Shown: positions 48,301 through 58,588, numbered from the stretch's first letter. The stretch: 64,000 nucleotides of DNA from an uncultured Atopobiaceae bacterium (GCA_944321515.1 CALULO010000001.1:124001-188000), one strand, 5' to 3'. The notes: generated from the letters alone by a model not told the origin. Program-made: numbers and translations.

Positions 48301-48787
48301 TGTAGCCCATGCCCACAAGGAGCGCGGGCACGTCCTCAAACGGGACCTCCTCGCCCACCGCGAACGTGCTGGAGGCGAAGTAGCCGCTGCCCCTGGGAGG
48401 CACGCGGCGCAGCAGGGCATGGGCCGAGGCCACGACCACGCACTTCTCTCCAGCGGCCAGACGAGCCACGGAGCGACAGCGCCTCCCGATGACGGCGTCA
48501 TCCGGGGCGACGTCAGCCCACGGGCGGTCCTTGCGCTCCGGGTAGCGGCTCACGACGTCCTGGCCGAGCCACGCCCCGAGGGCGCGCGCCGTGCGGTCGG
48601 CGGCCTCCTCACCGGAGACCACGAGCAGGCACGGACGGGGGTTGGCCGCCCACAATGCCGCCAGCACGAGCGGCCGTGCGGACTGGGCCACGGCAAGCGT
48701 TGCGTCGTTGCCGGCCTCGAGCTCGCGCACGAGCGGCGAGAGCTCCGGGTCGGCGAGCAGCTGGCGAGAAACGCGGTCTATGAGCAT
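45350..48787 (-). CDS. mfd: transcription-repair coupling factor Mfd
   Basis: 1145-aa ATPase that removes stalled RNA polymerase and recruits UvrA. N-terminal UvrB-homology domains, the RNA-polymerase-interacting CarD-like module (FKPGDYVVHATHGIALFSQIV), and the RecG-type motor with Walker A CGDVGFGKTEVALRAAF, VIDEEQRFG and TLSATPIPRTMQMAM. Then the TRG region (LYQLKGRVGRGRTQAYAYF) and the C-terminal D7 domain. A TACAAT -10 box lies at 48859-48864. Confidence 0.97.
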   Translation of the reverse strand: MLIDRVSRQLLADPELSPLVRELEAGNDATLAVAQSARPLVLAALWAANPRPCLLVVSGEEAADRTARALGAWLGQDVVSRYPERKDRPWADVAPDDAVIGRRCRSVARLAAGEKCVVVASAHALLRRVPPRGSGYFASSTFAVGEEVPFEDVPALLVGMGYNDAGEVDAPGTFHVHGDSVDVWPAQAASPVRMEFFGDEIDRVRRMVPSTGQTIGELKEVTVSPCRELALTDETVARAERALYHAAEDSSKVAADLELIRQRSAAPSLERYLPQLYGSTASPLEHLSAEALVVLAEPRALFDDCMRAADEVLAAANAARVPLDGLYTSPRELDFGTQQRLSFSSMLRAGSGTTTAELAVRQPGIAGSDSKLLGRVRQLVKDRSVVLFAVPDRGARESLELRLTDENVPFLESLGTAAENNDPQVPPLERGRVTFTDAPIPAGIVVPGASLAILSVSDLSSRTAKARRRARRVDPTSVTFPFKPGDYVVHATHGIALFSQIVRQEVAGRERDYFLLEYAGGDKLFVPLEQVDRITRYVGPDGASPRLTRLNTADWSRATNKARKSAKKLAFDLVDLYTRRSSVPGYAFSPDSPVQQEMEASFPYELTHDQRTAIADIKADMEARRPMDRLLCGDVGFGKTEVALRAAFKCCQDAKQVMVLCPTTILAQQHFETFFSRFAPFDLKVSVLSRFVTPAQQRRALEGFADGSVDVLIGTHRLLSADVNPYDLGLVVIDEEQRFGVQHKEQLKNMREQVDVLTLSATPIPRTMQMAMSGVRDMSLIMTPPPGRLPVKVTVGEWDPDLVSAAIRDELARKGQVYYVSNRVHTIDDAVSRVMEAAPEARVGVAHGKMSAREVEDVMLRFQEHEIDVLVATTIIESGIDNPRTNTLIIEDSQRLGLAQLYQLKGRVGRGRTQAYAYFMFPAEQPLTPEATDRLMAINEYQDLGSGMKIAMRDLEIRGAGSLMGAEQHGNLSSVGFDLFTQMLGEAVAEARGETRDPEQAEVTINLPADFFLAEEYLPDVDRRVLVYRQLAAAVDLAEVDDVQHDCEERYGALPLAGRNLFDRARVRIRAQRLGCTTVSLTAGRLTYQGLEVPRTTALKLKERGAVVYPKTKKVAYPFHRSEEEVMPAVLGVLEQVGGDDEVEE

Positions 48788-48909
48788 GGGGGTCCTCTAC
48801 ACAGAAAGGCTCCGACCCCGGACGCGAGGTCGGCGCACGTCAGTTGGCTGTTCCCGCCATTGTACCCGACGGCCGAACGCCAGGCACGACGTCAGAAGGC
48901 AACCCCTCA

Positions 48910-48946
48910 GGCGCGCGGCGAGAGGCCTCTCCACCCGCCGCGCGCC
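48910..48946 (-). terminator. long hairpin after the GH13-GH77 gene
   Basis: Perfect 11-bp stem GGCGCGCGGCG / CGCCGCGCGCC with an inner AGAGGCCTCT palindrome, directly after the stop of the last gene in the glycogen operon. No T-run. Confidence 0.5.
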
Positions 48947-48950
48947 GTGC

Positions 48951-51900
48951 CTAGCCTAGGATCCGGCCGCTCGACTCGGCGAGCTCGGCAAGGTGTGCGC
49001 CGGCCGCCGCCACCGCCTCGCCGTCAGCACGCCAGGACCAGTTGCCTTCGGCCACGCCCGGCACGTTCATGCGGGAGTCGTCGTCCAGCAGCAGCACGTC
49101 CTGCAGGGGCAGGATGGCCAGACCGGCGTCGGAGGCGAGCACGCGCCGACAGATGCCGTCGGCCATCTCCCTCGCCGCCTCGGCGTCCAGCCCGTAGCGA
49201 GCCTCGCAGAAGCCCACCAGGGTCTGGTTGTCGTGCGTACCGGTATAGGCCACCGTCCCCGGGCGCGGCGCATAGGTCTCGCGCACGTCCGTGTCGGCAA
49301 ACTGCGCCACGTCCATCCCCGGGAAGCCCGTTGCCGTGACCAGCGCACGGACCGCCGGTGTGATGGCCCCGAGGTCCTCCGCAATGAACGGCAGGTCGCC
49401 GAACTGACGACGGGCGCACTCAAAGAGGTCAAGTCCCGGGCCAAAGGCATAGGCCCCCTCCGCGGCGGTCTTGCCCGCCGGGATGGCGTAGTAGGACGAG
49501 AAGCCGATGAAGTGGTCCAGGCGCACGTAGTCGTAGAGCGCCAGCGCACGGCTGAAGCGACGCATCCACCAGCCGTATCCCTGCTCGCGCAGGATGTCCC
49601 AACGGTAGGTGGGGTTGCCCCAGAGCTGCCCCTCGGGCGCGAAGGCGTCGCCGGGCGCGCCCGCCTGGCGACGGGGGTACCCATCGTCGTCCAGGTCGAA
49701 GATGTCCGGCTCGCTCCACACGTCCGCCGAGTCCGCCGAGACGTACATGGGCATGTCCCCGATGATGCGCACTCCGCGGGCGTGGGCATACTCGAGCAGG
49801 TCCTCCCACTCAAGCTGGAACTTGTACTGCAGCCTGCGGTGCGCCTCGATGGCGTGGCGGAGCTTGGGGTCACGCGCCAGGCGTGGCGAGTAGGTGTGAT
49901 AGGGCTCGGGCCACTCCTGCCACGGCTTCTCCCCTAGGAGCTCCTTGCAGGCGCGGAAGGTGGCATACGGCGTCAGCCAGTAGTCGTTCTCGCGGCAGAA
50001 CTGCAGGTAGTCAGGGTTGTTGCCAATCTTTTCAAGCGAGGCCAGCGCCGCCGGCGTGGGCAGCTCGAGAAGCCCGACGTTGCCGGCAAAGGCGGAGAGC
50101 CCCGCGTACGGGGAGCCGAAGCGGTCCGGCGGGTTCACCGGGAGCACCTGCCAGTACTTCTGGCCGGCCGCGGCGAGCCAGTCAACGAAGCGGCGCGCCG
50201 GGGCGCCGAGCGTACCAACTCGACCGTTGTTGGGCACTGAGGTGACGTGGCAGAGCACGCCCATGCCGCGCTCGGGCAGCATCTGAAGGCGCTGCTCCTC
50301 GTGGAAGTGCAGCACCGCGGTGCCGAGCGGCCAGAGGAAGACCTCCGCCTGTCCGTGGCTCACGCGCGGCACCTGCCCGGATATGATGTCCGTGACCAGC
50401 TTGGCACCCACAGGCACCTTCACGGTGTGAGCGTTCTCCAGGCTGCCGTTGGCGAGCACGCACACGCTCTCGCCGTCGCCGCGGCGCCAGAAGCCAAAGA
50501 CGTCCTCCCCGGCCGAGAAGGGCTCGAACTCGCCATCAACCAGCACCGGGAGCGTCTTGCGCACGGCAATGGCGTTGCGGTAGATGGCGGTGCAGTCCCG
50601 CTGCCCGCCGTCCCACGGGAAGCTTGCGCGGTTGTACGGGTCGCGGAAGCCCTCCACGCCCCGCTCGTCACCGTAGTAGATGCAGGGCACGCCGGGAAGC
50701 GTCATCTGAAGCAGCGCCATCACCCACAGCCGCGCCTTGGCAAGGCCGACCTGGTTGTCGGAGAGCCGGAAGCCCGCACGCTCCCCCTCGGGCAGCGAGT
50801 CTGGGTCCGGAGCCCCGCCGAGCACGGTGAACAGGCGCTCGCGGTCGTGGCTGCCCAGCAGGTTGAGGGCTGAGTAGAAGTTGTCGCGCGGGTAGTTCTC
50901 CCGCAGCTGCTCCAGGCGCGCCGCCAGCTCGGACGCACCGATCTCACCTCGTATGAAGGCGAGAAGCCCGGTGCGCAGCGGGTAGTTCATCGTCCCGTCA
51001 AGCTCCTTGCCCTGGAAGTACTGGCGGAGCTTGCCGTAGGCGAGCTTGTTGGAGGCGTCCTCCCAGACCTCGCCAATCAGCACGCCATCGGGCTTCTCGG
51101 TGAGCAGGGCCTGCTTTATCTGGGCGATGAAGTCATCGGTGAGCTCGTCGGCGACGTCGAGGCGCCAGCCGCGGGCGCCGGAGCGCAGCCAGTGGCGAAT
51201 CACGCCCGCACGACCGCATATGAGCTCGTGGAACTCGTCACAGTCTGACCGGACGCTCGGGAGGTTCTGATCCCCCCACCAGCCGGCGTAGCTGCCGTCC
51301 TCGTTGAAGGTGAACCAGCTGTAATAGCGGGACTTCTCGCCCTGATAGGCGCCCGGCTCGGTGTAGGTGCCGAAGCGGTTGAAGTAGCGCGAGTCGGCCC
51401 CCACGTGGTTGAAGACGCCGTCCAGAATCACGGAGATGCCGTGCTCCGCCGCGTCCACGCACAGCGCGCGGAAGCTCTGCTCGTCACCAAGCATCGGGTC
51501 GATGCGCAGATAGTCCGCCGTGTCATAGCGGTGGTTGCTCGCCGCCTCGAAGACGGGGTTGAGGTAGAGCACCGTCACGCCAAGGTCCTCGAGGTAGCCG
51601 AGCTTCTCGCGGATGCCCTCGAGCGTGCCGCCATAGAAGTCCCAGCGCGCCACGCGCCCGTCCTCGGTCCGCGCGTAGCTGGGCGGGGTGTCCCAGTCCT
51701 CCAGCACGGCGCGGTCGGGGCCGCCCTTGCGCCGAATGGCCAGGGAGTCCGCGGCGCGGGCCTCCCAGTCCTCCCCGCGCGCAAAGCGGTCGGGGAAGAT
51801 CTGGTAGACGATTCCCTCGCGATACCAGCGCGGCTGGCGTGCCCTCGGCGAGAAGACCGTGATCTGGAACGAGGGCGGGTCACCGTAGGCGAAGGCGCCC

Positions 51901-52211
51901 TCTCCCGTTGTCCACCCCTCCCGGACACCGTAGCGCCACACCGAGCCATCGCGCGCCTCGATGTCAAAGCTGTACCAGACCACGCCCGTCTCGGCCGGCT
52001 TGTAGCTCGCCGAGAAGCGCAGGCAGTCGCCGTTGCGGCTGCCGTGCATCTCGATGAGCTCCTCGCCGTGGGCGTCGGTCCAGACGCGCAGCGTGCAGAA
52101 GACGACGTCGTCGCCCCACACGTCAATGCTCAGCGAAACGGTGCCGCCCAGCTGGACGGCACCGAAGGGTGTTCTGTACTCGGACTCTGAAGTGACGTGT
52201 CGTGCCCTCAA
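48951..52211 (-). CDS. GH13 neopullulanase-type glycosidase fused to GH77 4-alpha-glucanotransferase
   Basis: 1086-aa bifunctional enzyme. Residues 1-about 640 are a GH13 protein with N-terminal starch-binding-like domain, VILDGVFNHVG, nucleophile Asp352 (GWRLDVADEL), acid Glu381 (LIGEVWED) and Asp456 (LLGSHDRERL). Residues from about 644 are a complete MalQ-type amylomaltase: PERGMGVLCHVTSVP, FGSPYAGLSAFAGN, DYVRLDHFIGF, FIAEDLG and YTGTHDNQT. The two would trim and rearrange glucan branches. TTG start at 52211, 3 nt after the glgA stop; AGAGACAGG may be the ribosome site. Last gene of the glg operon. Confidence 0.9.
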   Translation of the reverse strand: MRARHVTSESEYRTPFGAVQLGGTVSLSIDVWGDDVVFCTLRVWTDAHGEELIEMHGSRNGDCLRFSASYKPAETGVVWYSFDIEARDGSVWRYGVREGWTTGEGAFAYGDPPSFQITVFSPRARQPRWYREGIVYQIFPDRFARGEDWEARAADSLAIRRKGGPDRAVLEDWDTPPSYARTEDGRVARWDFYGGTLEGIREKLGYLEDLGVTVLYLNPVFEAASNHRYDTADYLRIDPMLGDEQSFRALCVDAAEHGISVILDGVFNHVGADSRYFNRFGTYTEPGAYQGEKSRYYSWFTFNEDGSYAGWWGDQNLPSVRSDCDEFHELICGRAGVIRHWLRSGARGWRLDVADELTDDFIAQIKQALLTEKPDGVLIGEVWEDASNKLAYGKLRQYFQGKELDGTMNYPLRTGLLAFIRGEIGASELAARLEQLRENYPRDNFYSALNLLGSHDRERLFTVLGGAPDPDSLPEGERAGFRLSDNQVGLAKARLWVMALLQMTLPGVPCIYYGDERGVEGFRDPYNRASFPWDGGQRDCTAIYRNAIAVRKTLPVLVDGEFEPFSAGEDVFGFWRRGDGESVCVLANGSLENAHTVKVPVGAKLVTDIISGQVPRVSHGQAEVFLWPLGTAVLHFHEEQRLQMLPERGMGVLCHVTSVPNNGRVGTLGAPARRFVDWLAAAGQKYWQVLPVNPPDRFGSPYAGLSAFAGNVGLLELPTPAALASLEKIGNNPDYLQFCRENDYWLTPYATFRACKELLGEKPWQEWPEPYHTYSPRLARDPKLRHAIEAHRRLQYKFQLEWEDLLEYAHARGVRIIGDMPMYVSADSADVWSEPDIFDLDDDGYPRRQAGAPGDAFAPEGQLWGNPTYRWDILREQGYGWWMRRFSRALALYDYVRLDHFIGFSSYYAIPAGKTAAEGAYAFGPGLDLFECARRQFGDLPFIAEDLGAITPAVRALVTATGFPGMDVAQFADTDVRETYAPRPGTVAYTGTHDNQTLVGFCEARYGLDAEAAREMADGICRRVLASDAGLAILPLQDVLLLDDDSRMNVPGVAEGNWSWRADGEAVAAAGAHLAELAESSGRILG

Positions 52212-52214
52212 ATG

Positions 52215-53714
52215 CTACCTGTCTCTCCGCTTGTTGTACCGAATGATCTCCGGGTGAAGACCATGATAGATGTCCATGTAGTCGTTCGCGGCGCGACGCC
52301 AGCTGAAATCGGCCTCCATGGCCTGAAGCTGAAGCTGATGCCAGGCGTCCTGGTCCGTCCAGAAGATCTCGCACGCACCGAGGAGGGTGTCGGCCATCTC
52401 GTCCGCGTTCATGTTGGCAAACGAGAAGCCCGTGCCCTCACCGGTGTACTTGTTGTACGGGATGACGGAGTCGCGCAGGCCGCCCGTCTCGCGCACCACC
52501 GGCAGCGTGCCGTAGCGCATGGCGATCATCTGAGACAGGCCGCACGGCTCGAACTCCGAGGGCATGAGCAGGAGGTCGCCACCGGCGTACATGCGGTGCG
52601 ACAGCGCGTTGTCGAACGCGATGCGCGCGCACATCTGGTCGCCGTACTTGGCGTCGAAGTAGCGGAAGGCGTCCTCGTGGTCCTTGTCGCCAGTCCCGAG
52701 AATGGCAACCTGCACGCCACGGCTCATGAGCTGGTCCATGGAGTAGCGCACCAGGCCGAGGCCCTTCTGGTCGGTCAGGCGGCCGATGGAGACCACGAGC
52801 GGGCGCGTGGGGTCCTGACGCAGGCCGAGCTCGGCCTGAAGCGCGCGCTTGCACTCCGCCTTGTCCGTGAGGTCGGCGGGAGTGTAGTTTGCCGGGATCA
52901 TCGGGTCGGTCGCCGGGTTCCAGATGGTCTGGTCAATGCCGTTCAGAATGCCGCGCAGCACGTTCTGGCGACGGCGGAAGATGTCGTCAAGGCCCTCGCC
53001 GTAGAAGGGCATCTGCAGCTCGTAGGCGTAGCTCGGGCTCACCGTGGTGAGGTAGTCCGCGTAGCAGAGCGCGCCCTTCATGAAGTTGATGGAGGCGTTG
53101 TCGCAGTAGAGCTGATCCCGCGCGGCGGAGACGTGGGCAAGGCCCAGCACCTCGTCGAGCATGCGGTCGCTGTACTGACCCTGGAACTTCACGTTGTGCA
53201 CGGTGAAGACGGTCTTGACGTTGTTGCACTGCGGGACCTCGCGGTAGAACTCCCGCAGGAACACGCAGCACAGCGCCGTCTGCCAGTCATTGCAGTGGAG
53301 CACGTCGCACTCGAGCTCGGGCACCTTGGCAATGGCCTCGCAGATCGCCTTGGAGAAGAAGGCGAAGCGCTCGCCGTCGTCAAAGTAGCCGTAGAGGCCG
53401 TCGCGCTTGAAGTAGGCCTCGTTGTCGATGAAGTAGAAGTCGAGGTCCTGCAGGGTGAGCTTCTCGATGCCGCAGTACTCGTTGCGCCACGCGAGGGGCA
53501 CGTAGAAGTCTGCGACGTGCTTCATGCGGTCGCGATACTCCTGTGGGATGGTGGCGTACTTGGGCATAATCACGGCGGCGCGGGCACCGGCGTGCTTGAG
53601 CGCACGAGGAAGCGACCCGGCGACGTCCCCGAGGCCGCCCGTCTTGGCAAACGGGACGGCCTCAGAGGACGCAAAGAGCACCCTCAACTTCCTGCGCTTG
53701 GCGTTCGTTGACAC
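52215..53714 (-). CDS. glgA: glycogen synthase
   Basis: GT5 ADP-glucose glucosyltransferase, 499 aa from GTG 53714 with GAGGGAG 9 nt upstream. FAKTGGLGDVAGSLPRAL is the ADP-glucose binding loop; HCNDWQTAL, TVHNVKFQGQY and the C-terminal SEFEPCGLSQMIAMRYGTLPVV catalytic segment are present. It lies between glgD (20-nt gap) and the GH13-GH77 gene. Confidence 0.95.
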   Translation of the reverse strand: MSTNAKRRKLRVLFASSEAVPFAKTGGLGDVAGSLPRALKHAGARAAVIMPKYATIPQEYRDRMKHVADFYVPLAWRNEYCGIEKLTLQDLDFYFIDNEAYFKRDGLYGYFDDGERFAFFSKAICEAIAKVPELECDVLHCNDWQTALCCVFLREFYREVPQCNNVKTVFTVHNVKFQGQYSDRMLDEVLGLAHVSAARDQLYCDNASINFMKGALCYADYLTTVSPSYAYELQMPFYGEGLDDIFRRRQNVLRGILNGIDQTIWNPATDPMIPANYTPADLTDKAECKRALQAELGLRQDPTRPLVVSIGRLTDQKGLGLVRYSMDQLMSRGVQVAILGTGDKDHEDAFRYFDAKYGDQMCARIAFDNALSHRMYAGGDLLLMPSEFEPCGLSQMIAMRYGTLPVVRETGGLRDSVIPYNKYTGEGTGFSFANMNADEMADTLLGACEIFWTDQDAWHQLQLQAMEADFSWRRAANDYMDIYHGLHPEIIRYNKRRDR

Positions 53715-53733
53715 GGTGACTCTCCCTCTTTGC

Positions 53734-54828
53734 TTACTCGTGGGCCTTTTCCTTGACGAGGATGTCCTCAGGCGTGCCACGCAGCTCGGTACCGGCGGGC
53801 ACCACGTTGGCGCGGTCCACGATGGCGTTCTCCACGCGAGCGCCGCTCTTGACGACGCAGCCCTGCATCAGGATGGAGTTGCGCACGGTGGCGCCGGCCT
53901 CCACGATGACGTTGCGGCTCAGGATGGAGTCGCTCACGCTGCCGTAGATGCGGTCGCCGGAGGCGACGGCGGAGTTGCAGACGCGGCTGCCGACCTCGAA
54001 CTTGGCGGGCGGCGTGTCGTGCGTCTTGGTCTTGATGGAGCGCTCCGCCGTAAAGAGCTCGGCCGTGGTGCGCGGGTCGAGCAGGTCCATGTTGGCGCGG
54101 TAGTAGGCGCGCTTGTTGAAGATCGGCGCCACGTAGCCGTCAAAATCGAAGGCACGGACGTTGACGCGGCCGAAGTCGCCGGCCATGGCCTCGAAGAGGT
54201 CGAGGTAGTCGGTCGGGGCATACCAGTCGAACATGTCCAGCAGCAGCTGACGGTTGATGACGAAGCAGTCGAGGAACATCGTCTCACCGAAGGCGGTGCC
54301 GTGGTGGACGCCCTGGACGCGACCGTCGACCACGTCGAACGCCGTAACGTCCGGGTCCTTCTCGGCAGCCGTCTTGGTGAGGACGGTGATGTCCGCACCG
54401 GAGGCCTTGTGGGCGTCATAGACCTGGTTGAGGTCCACGTTGTAGACGAAGTTCGCCGTCGAGAAGATCACGGCGTCAGACGTCGAGCGCGTGAAGTAGG
54501 CCTTGTTGTGCACGAGGTCGCGCAGCAGGAAGCGCGCGCCGGTGCGGGAGGTGCCGAAGGCGGAGCCGGGCAGGATGAACAGGCCGCCGTTCTTGCGGTC
54601 GAGGTCCCAGTCCTTGCCAGAGCCCACGTGGTCGATGATCGAGCGGTAGTTGTACGGCAGGACCATGCCCACGGTACGGATTCCACAGTTGACCAGGTTG
54701 GACAGGGCAAAGTCAACGAGACGGTAGCGCCCGAAGTACGGAAGCGAGGCAACCGGGCGGTTCTCGGTGAGCGCACTGGACTCCTTGGCGGAGTAGTTGC
54801 AGGTGATCAGGCCAATGACCTTTTCCAT
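53734..54828 (-). CDS. glgD: glucose-1-phosphate adenylyltransferase regulatory subunit GlgD
   Basis: 364 aa. It resembles GlgC, with the SLPYFGRYRLVDFALSNLVNCGI core and a C-terminal left-handed beta-helix (SILSRNVIVEAGATVRNSILMQG), but the nucleotide-binding GGQGSRL loop is replaced by ITCNYSAKES. This marks the non-catalytic GlgD subunit, known from Firmicutes, which tunes GlgC activity. Its ATG comes 2 nt after the glgC stop. Confidence 0.92.
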   Translation of the reverse strand: MEKVIGLITCNYSAKESSALTENRPVASLPYFGRYRLVDFALSNLVNCGIRTVGMVLPYNYRSIIDHVGSGKDWDLDRKNGGLFILPGSAFGTSRTGARFLLRDLVHNKAYFTRSTSDAVIFSTANFVYNVDLNQVYDAHKASGADITVLTKTAAEKDPDVTAFDVVDGRVQGVHHGTAFGETMFLDCFVINRQLLLDMFDWYAPTDYLDLFEAMAGDFGRVNVRAFDFDGYVAPIFNKRAYYRANMDLLDPRTTAELFTAERSIKTKTHDTPPAKFEVGSRVCNSAVASGDRIYGSVSDSILSRNVIVEAGATVRNSILMQGCVVKSGARVENAIVDRANVVPAGTELRGTPEDILVKEKAHE

Positions 54829-54830
54829 GG

Positions 54831-55979
54831 CTAGTTCTCCCCCTTCCCCACGACAACGTCGTTGCCAATGACGGCGGTGTCCTTGGTGGTGTCGACGCTG
54901 CCGACGCTGACGTTCTCCTCGACCACGGAGTTCTCGCCGAGGATGGCACGGACGACCTGGGCGCCGTCCTTCACCACCGCGCCGGGCAGCAGCACGGAGT
55001 CGACAACCGTGGCCCGCTCGCCGACGTAGGCGTCCGTCGAGAGGATAGAGTGCTTCGCCGTGCCGTAGACCTGGCAGCCGTTGGCGACGAGGCAGTCGTC
55101 AATGTTGCCGTCCTTGCCCACGAACGCCGGCGGACGCGTGGAGGCGTTGGACATGATCGGGAACGTGGTGCTGAAGATGTCGAACTCGGGGTTCGGCCCG
55201 AGCAGGTCCATGCTCGTCTCGTGGTAGCTCGAGATGGTGCCGACGTCGCGCCAGAAGCCGTTGAACTCGTAGGTGTAGAGGCGCTTTCCGTCCTCCAGCA
55301 GCTTCGGGATGATGTTGCCACCGAAGTCGTGGTCAGAGGTCTGGTCGAGCGCGTCCTCCTTGAGGGTCTCGATGAGAAGGTCGGCGTTGAAGATGTAGAT
55401 GCCCATGGAGGCAAGGTTTGAATCGGGCTTCTTGGGCTTCTCGGTGAACTTGGTGATGCGGCCGTCGGGCTCGGCGGTCAGGATGCCAAAGCGGGAGGCC
55501 TCCTCCCACGCCACCGGCATGACGGCGATCGTGAGGTCGGCGTTGTTCTTCTTGTGGCACTCGAGCATGTCGTCATAGTCCATGCGGTAGAGCTGGTCGC
55601 CGGAGAGGATGAGGACGTACTCGGGGTCGTTCTGCTCGATGTAGCCAATGTTCTGGGTCACGGCGTCAGCCGTGCCCTCGTACCAGGCGCCGCCCGTCTG
55701 CGTGGCAAACGGCGGAAGGATGGAGACGCCACCCCCGCGCTCGTCGAGGTTCCAGGCCTCGCCGGTCCCGATGTAGCTGTGCAGCAAGTACGGACGATAC
55801 TGCGTCAGCACGCCGACCGTCGTAATGCCCGAGTTGGCGCAGTTGGACAGCGCGAAGTCGATGATGCGGAACTTGCCGCCAAACGACACGGCAGGCTTTG
55901 CCACGTTGCTCGTCAGCGCACCGAGCCTGCTGCCCTGTCCTCCAGCCAGGAGCATTGCGATGCACTCTTTCTTGCTCAT
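54831..55979 (-). CDS. glgC: glucose-1-phosphate adenylyltransferase catalytic subunit
   Basis: Makes ADP-glucose from glucose 1-phosphate and ATP; 382 aa from [19 protein letters not shown] at 55979. Catalytic and substrate motifs [51 protein letters not shown] and [11 protein letters not shown] are intact, followed by a beta-helix domain. It is 58 nt after glgP and coupled to glgD. Confidence 0.96.
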   Translation of the reverse strand: MSKKECIAMLLAGGQGSRLGALTSNVAKPAVSFGGKFRIIDFALSNCANSGITTVGVLTQYRPYLLHSYIGTGEAWNLDERGGGVSILPPFATQTGGAWYEGTADAVTQNIGYIEQNDPEYVLILSGDQLYRMDYDDMLECHKKNNADLTIAVMPVAWEEASRFGILTAEPDGRITKFTEKPKKPDSNLASMGIYIFNADLLIETLKEDALDQTSDHDFGGNIIPKLLEDGKRLYTYEFNGFWRDVGTISSYHETSMDLLGPNPEFDIFSTTFPIMSNASTRPPAFVGKDGNIDDCLVANGCQVYGTAKHSILSTDAYVGERATVVDSVLLPGAVVKDGAQVVRAILGENSVVEENVSVGSVDTTKDTAVIGNDVVVGKGEN

Positions 55980-56037
55980 ACCCCCCACTCCTTTCGACAA
56001 CCCATCACGCGGGAGCGAAAGCCCCCAACACATAAAC

Positions 56038-58470
56038 CTAAATGTGCCAGATGTCCGTCATGTACTCACGGATCGTTCGGTCAGAAGAGAAATATCCGGC
56101 CTTGGCGGTATTGTGAAGCGCCGCCTTGTTCCACGCGGTGCGGTCCGCGTAGGCGCCGGTGAGCTCGTCCCAGGCCTGGACGTAGGCGTGGAAGTCGCGC
56201 AGCACGAGGTCGGGGTCGTTGTCCACCATGAGGTAGTCGTGGATGCTGTCGAAGTTGCCCGAGAGGCGCGCGAGGGTGCCGTCGGTGAGCATGTCCACGA
56301 TGCGGCCCAGACGGTCGCGGTCGGCGTTGTACTGATCCCACGCGTAGTAGCGGCCGCTCGCACGCAGGGCCTCCACCTCGTCGGCGTGCAGACCAAAGAT
56401 CTTGATGTTCTCGGGACCCACGAGCTCGGAGATCTCAACGTTGGAGCCATCGAGTGTGCCGAGGGTGATGGCGGCGTTCATCATGAGCTTCATGTTCGAG
56501 GTGCCGGAGGCCTCGGCCCCAGCCACGCTGATCTGCTCGGAGATCTCCGCGGCGGAGTAGATGAGCTGCGCGTTGGACACGGCAAAGTTGGGCACAAAGG
56601 CAACCTTGATCTTGTCGTTCACGCGCTCGTCGTTGTTGATGACGTCGGCGACCGAGTTGATGAGGCGGATGACCTCCTTGGCAAAGGTGTAGCTCTGAGC
56701 CGCCTTGCCAGAGAAGATGAAGGCCGTGGGCCGCGGGCTGTAGCTCGGGTCCTTGAGGATGCGGTTGTAGATGTCGAGGACCTTGAAGACGTTGAGGAGC
56801 TGGCGCTTGTAGGCGTGGAAGCGCTTGACCTGAACGTCAAAGACCATGCTGCAGTCCAGGTCAACCCCAGAGGTCTCCTTGATGTAGGCGGCCAGGCGCT
56901 CCTTGTCTGCGCGCTTGGCGACCTCCATGCCCTCCAGGAAGCTGGCGTCCTGCTCAAAGGGCACGAGCTTCTCGAGCTCCATGGCATCGTTCAGCCAGCC
57001 GTCGCCGATGGCCTCGGTGATGAGCTTGGCGTAGGGCGGGTTGGCCTCGCACAGGAAGCGACGGTGGGAGACGCCGTTTGTCTTGTTGTTGAAGCGGTCC
57101 GGCGCCAGCTCGTAGAACTCGTGGAACACGGAGTCCTTGAGGATCTGGGTGTGCAGCGCGGAGACACCGTTGACCGAGTGGGAGAAGATGATCGAGAGGT
57201 TTGCCATGCGGACCTGGCCGTCCCACAGGATGGCCGTCCTAGACAGGACGTCGGTCCAGTTGCCGTCGTTGGGCGAGAGGTGGTTGGCGAGGCTGTCGCG
57301 GTAGCGGCGGTCGATCTCCTCGATGAACATGTACAGGCGCGGCAGCAGGCTGCGGAAGGTGTTGATGGGCCACTTCTCCAGCGCCTCGGGCATGACGGTG
57401 TGGTTGGTGAAGGAGATGGTCTGCTTGGCCACCTTGTAGGCGAGGTCGAAGTCCACGCCCCTCTCGTCCACGAGCAGGCGCATGAGCTCCGGGCCGCACA
57501 TGGCCGGGTGCGTGTCGTTGGTGTGGATGCAGACGTGGTCGCCGAGGTGCTCCCAGTCCGGACCGAAGTCGCGCTCGTAGGTGCGCAGGATGGTCTGCAG
57601 GCCCGCGGAGACGAAGAGGTACTCCTGCTTGAGACGCAGCATCCGGCCGTGCTCGCCGGCGTCGTTCGGGTAGAGGATGGTGGAGATGGCCTCCACGTCA
57701 GAGCGGAACTTGTTTGCGCGAGCGTAGTCGCCGGCGTTGAAGGCGTCGAGGTCAAAGTCCTCGGTGTAGGGCTCCGCGGACCACAGGCGCAGCTTGTTCA
57801 CGACCTGGCCGCCAAAGCCGACCACCGGCACGTCGTACGGCACGGCGCGGACGAGGTCTCCGCCCTCCTGGGTGAACCAGAACTTACCGTCCTCCTCGTG
57901 GCGCACCACCTGGCCGCCAAAGCGCACGAGCACGGAGCTGCCGTCCTTGCGGGTCTCCCAGGGGAAGCCGTTGGCCAGCCAGTTGTCCGTGCGCTCCACC
58001 TGACGGCCGCCCTCGATGTACTGACGGAAGAGGCCGTAGCGGTAGCGCATGCCGTTGCCGTAGCCGGCAATGCCCTCGTGGGCCATGGAGTCCAGGAAGC
58101 ACGCGGCGAGACGGCCCAGGCCGCCGTTGCCGAGGCCCGGGTCGACCTCCTGGCGGCAGATGTCCTCGAGGCTGGAGCCCATGGACTTGATGCCCGCGGC
58201 AACCATGTCGCGAATGCCGAAGTTGATGAGGTAGTTGTCAAGCAGCGGGCCCATCAGAAACTCAAGCGAGAAGTAGTAGACCTTCTTGGCGTCCTTGGGG
58301 TGGGACTCCGGGAAGATGCCGCGAGCCTTGCTGGCGATGAGCTCGGCCAGCACGTAGTACTTCTCCTGGTCGGCGCACTCCTCGAAGGGCGTCCCATACT
58401 TCTCGAGACACGCCTCGCGGTACTGCTCCACGAAGTCCTGCTCATTCTCAAAGATCTTGTTGTACTTCAA
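56038..58470 (-). CDS. glgP: glycogen phosphorylase
   Basis: PLP enzyme releasing glucose 1-phosphate from glycogen; 810 aa. [62 protein letters not shown] and the PLP-lysine motif [28 protein letters not shown] are present. The last has Ser and Ala where many phosphorylases have Gly (TGNMK, NGA). It sits between glgB and glgC, so synthesis and breakdown are encoded together. Confidence 0.96.
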   Translation of the reverse strand: MKYNKIFENEQDFVEQYREACLEKYGTPFEECADQEKYYVLAELIASKARGIFPESHPKDAKKVYYFSLEFLMGPLLDNYLINFGIRDMVAAGIKSMGSSLEDICRQEVDPGLGNGGLGRLAACFLDSMAHEGIAGYGNGMRYRYGLFRQYIEGGRQVERTDNWLANGFPWETRKDGSSVLVRFGGQVVRHEEDGKFWFTQEGGDLVRAVPYDVPVVGFGGQVVNKLRLWSAEPYTEDFDLDAFNAGDYARANKFRSDVEAISTILYPNDAGEHGRMLRLKQEYLFVSAGLQTILRTYERDFGPDWEHLGDHVCIHTNDTHPAMCGPELMRLLVDERGVDFDLAYKVAKQTISFTNHTVMPEALEKWPINTFRSLLPRLYMFIEEIDRRYRDSLANHLSPNDGNWTDVLSRTAILWDGQVRMANLSIIFSHSVNGVSALHTQILKDSVFHEFYELAPDRFNNKTNGVSHRRFLCEANPPYAKLITEAIGDGWLNDAMELEKLVPFEQDASFLEGMEVAKRADKERLAAYIKETSGVDLDCSMVFDVQVKRFHAYKRQLLNVFKVLDIYNRILKDPSYSPRPTAFIFSGKAAQSYTFAKEVIRLINSVADVINNDERVNDKIKVAFVPNFAVSNAQLIYSAAEISEQISVAGAEASGTSNMKLMMNAAITLGTLDGSNVEISELVGPENIKIFGLHADEVEALRASGRYYAWDQYNADRDRLGRIVDMLTDGTLARLSGNFDSIHDYLMVDNDPDLVLRDFHAYVQAWDELTGAYADRTAWNKAALHNTAKAGYFSSDRTIREYMTDIWHI

Positions 58471-58558
58471 AACTACTCCTCAGATCAGGTAACAAAGACT
58501 GGGAATGCGCGGCCTGCCGCGCAGGGCCCGGACGCTGTGCGAGTGCCGGACCCGTGTC

Positions 58559-58580
58559 GGGGTCGCCCGGAGGCGACCCC
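58559..58580 (-). other. hairpin in the glgB-glgP gap
   Basis: GGGGTCGCC pairs perfectly with GGCGACCCC across CGGA. No T-run follows, so it is more likely an mRNA processing or stability element between glgB and glgP than a terminator. Confidence 0.5.
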
Positions 58581-58588
58581 GCCTTAGC

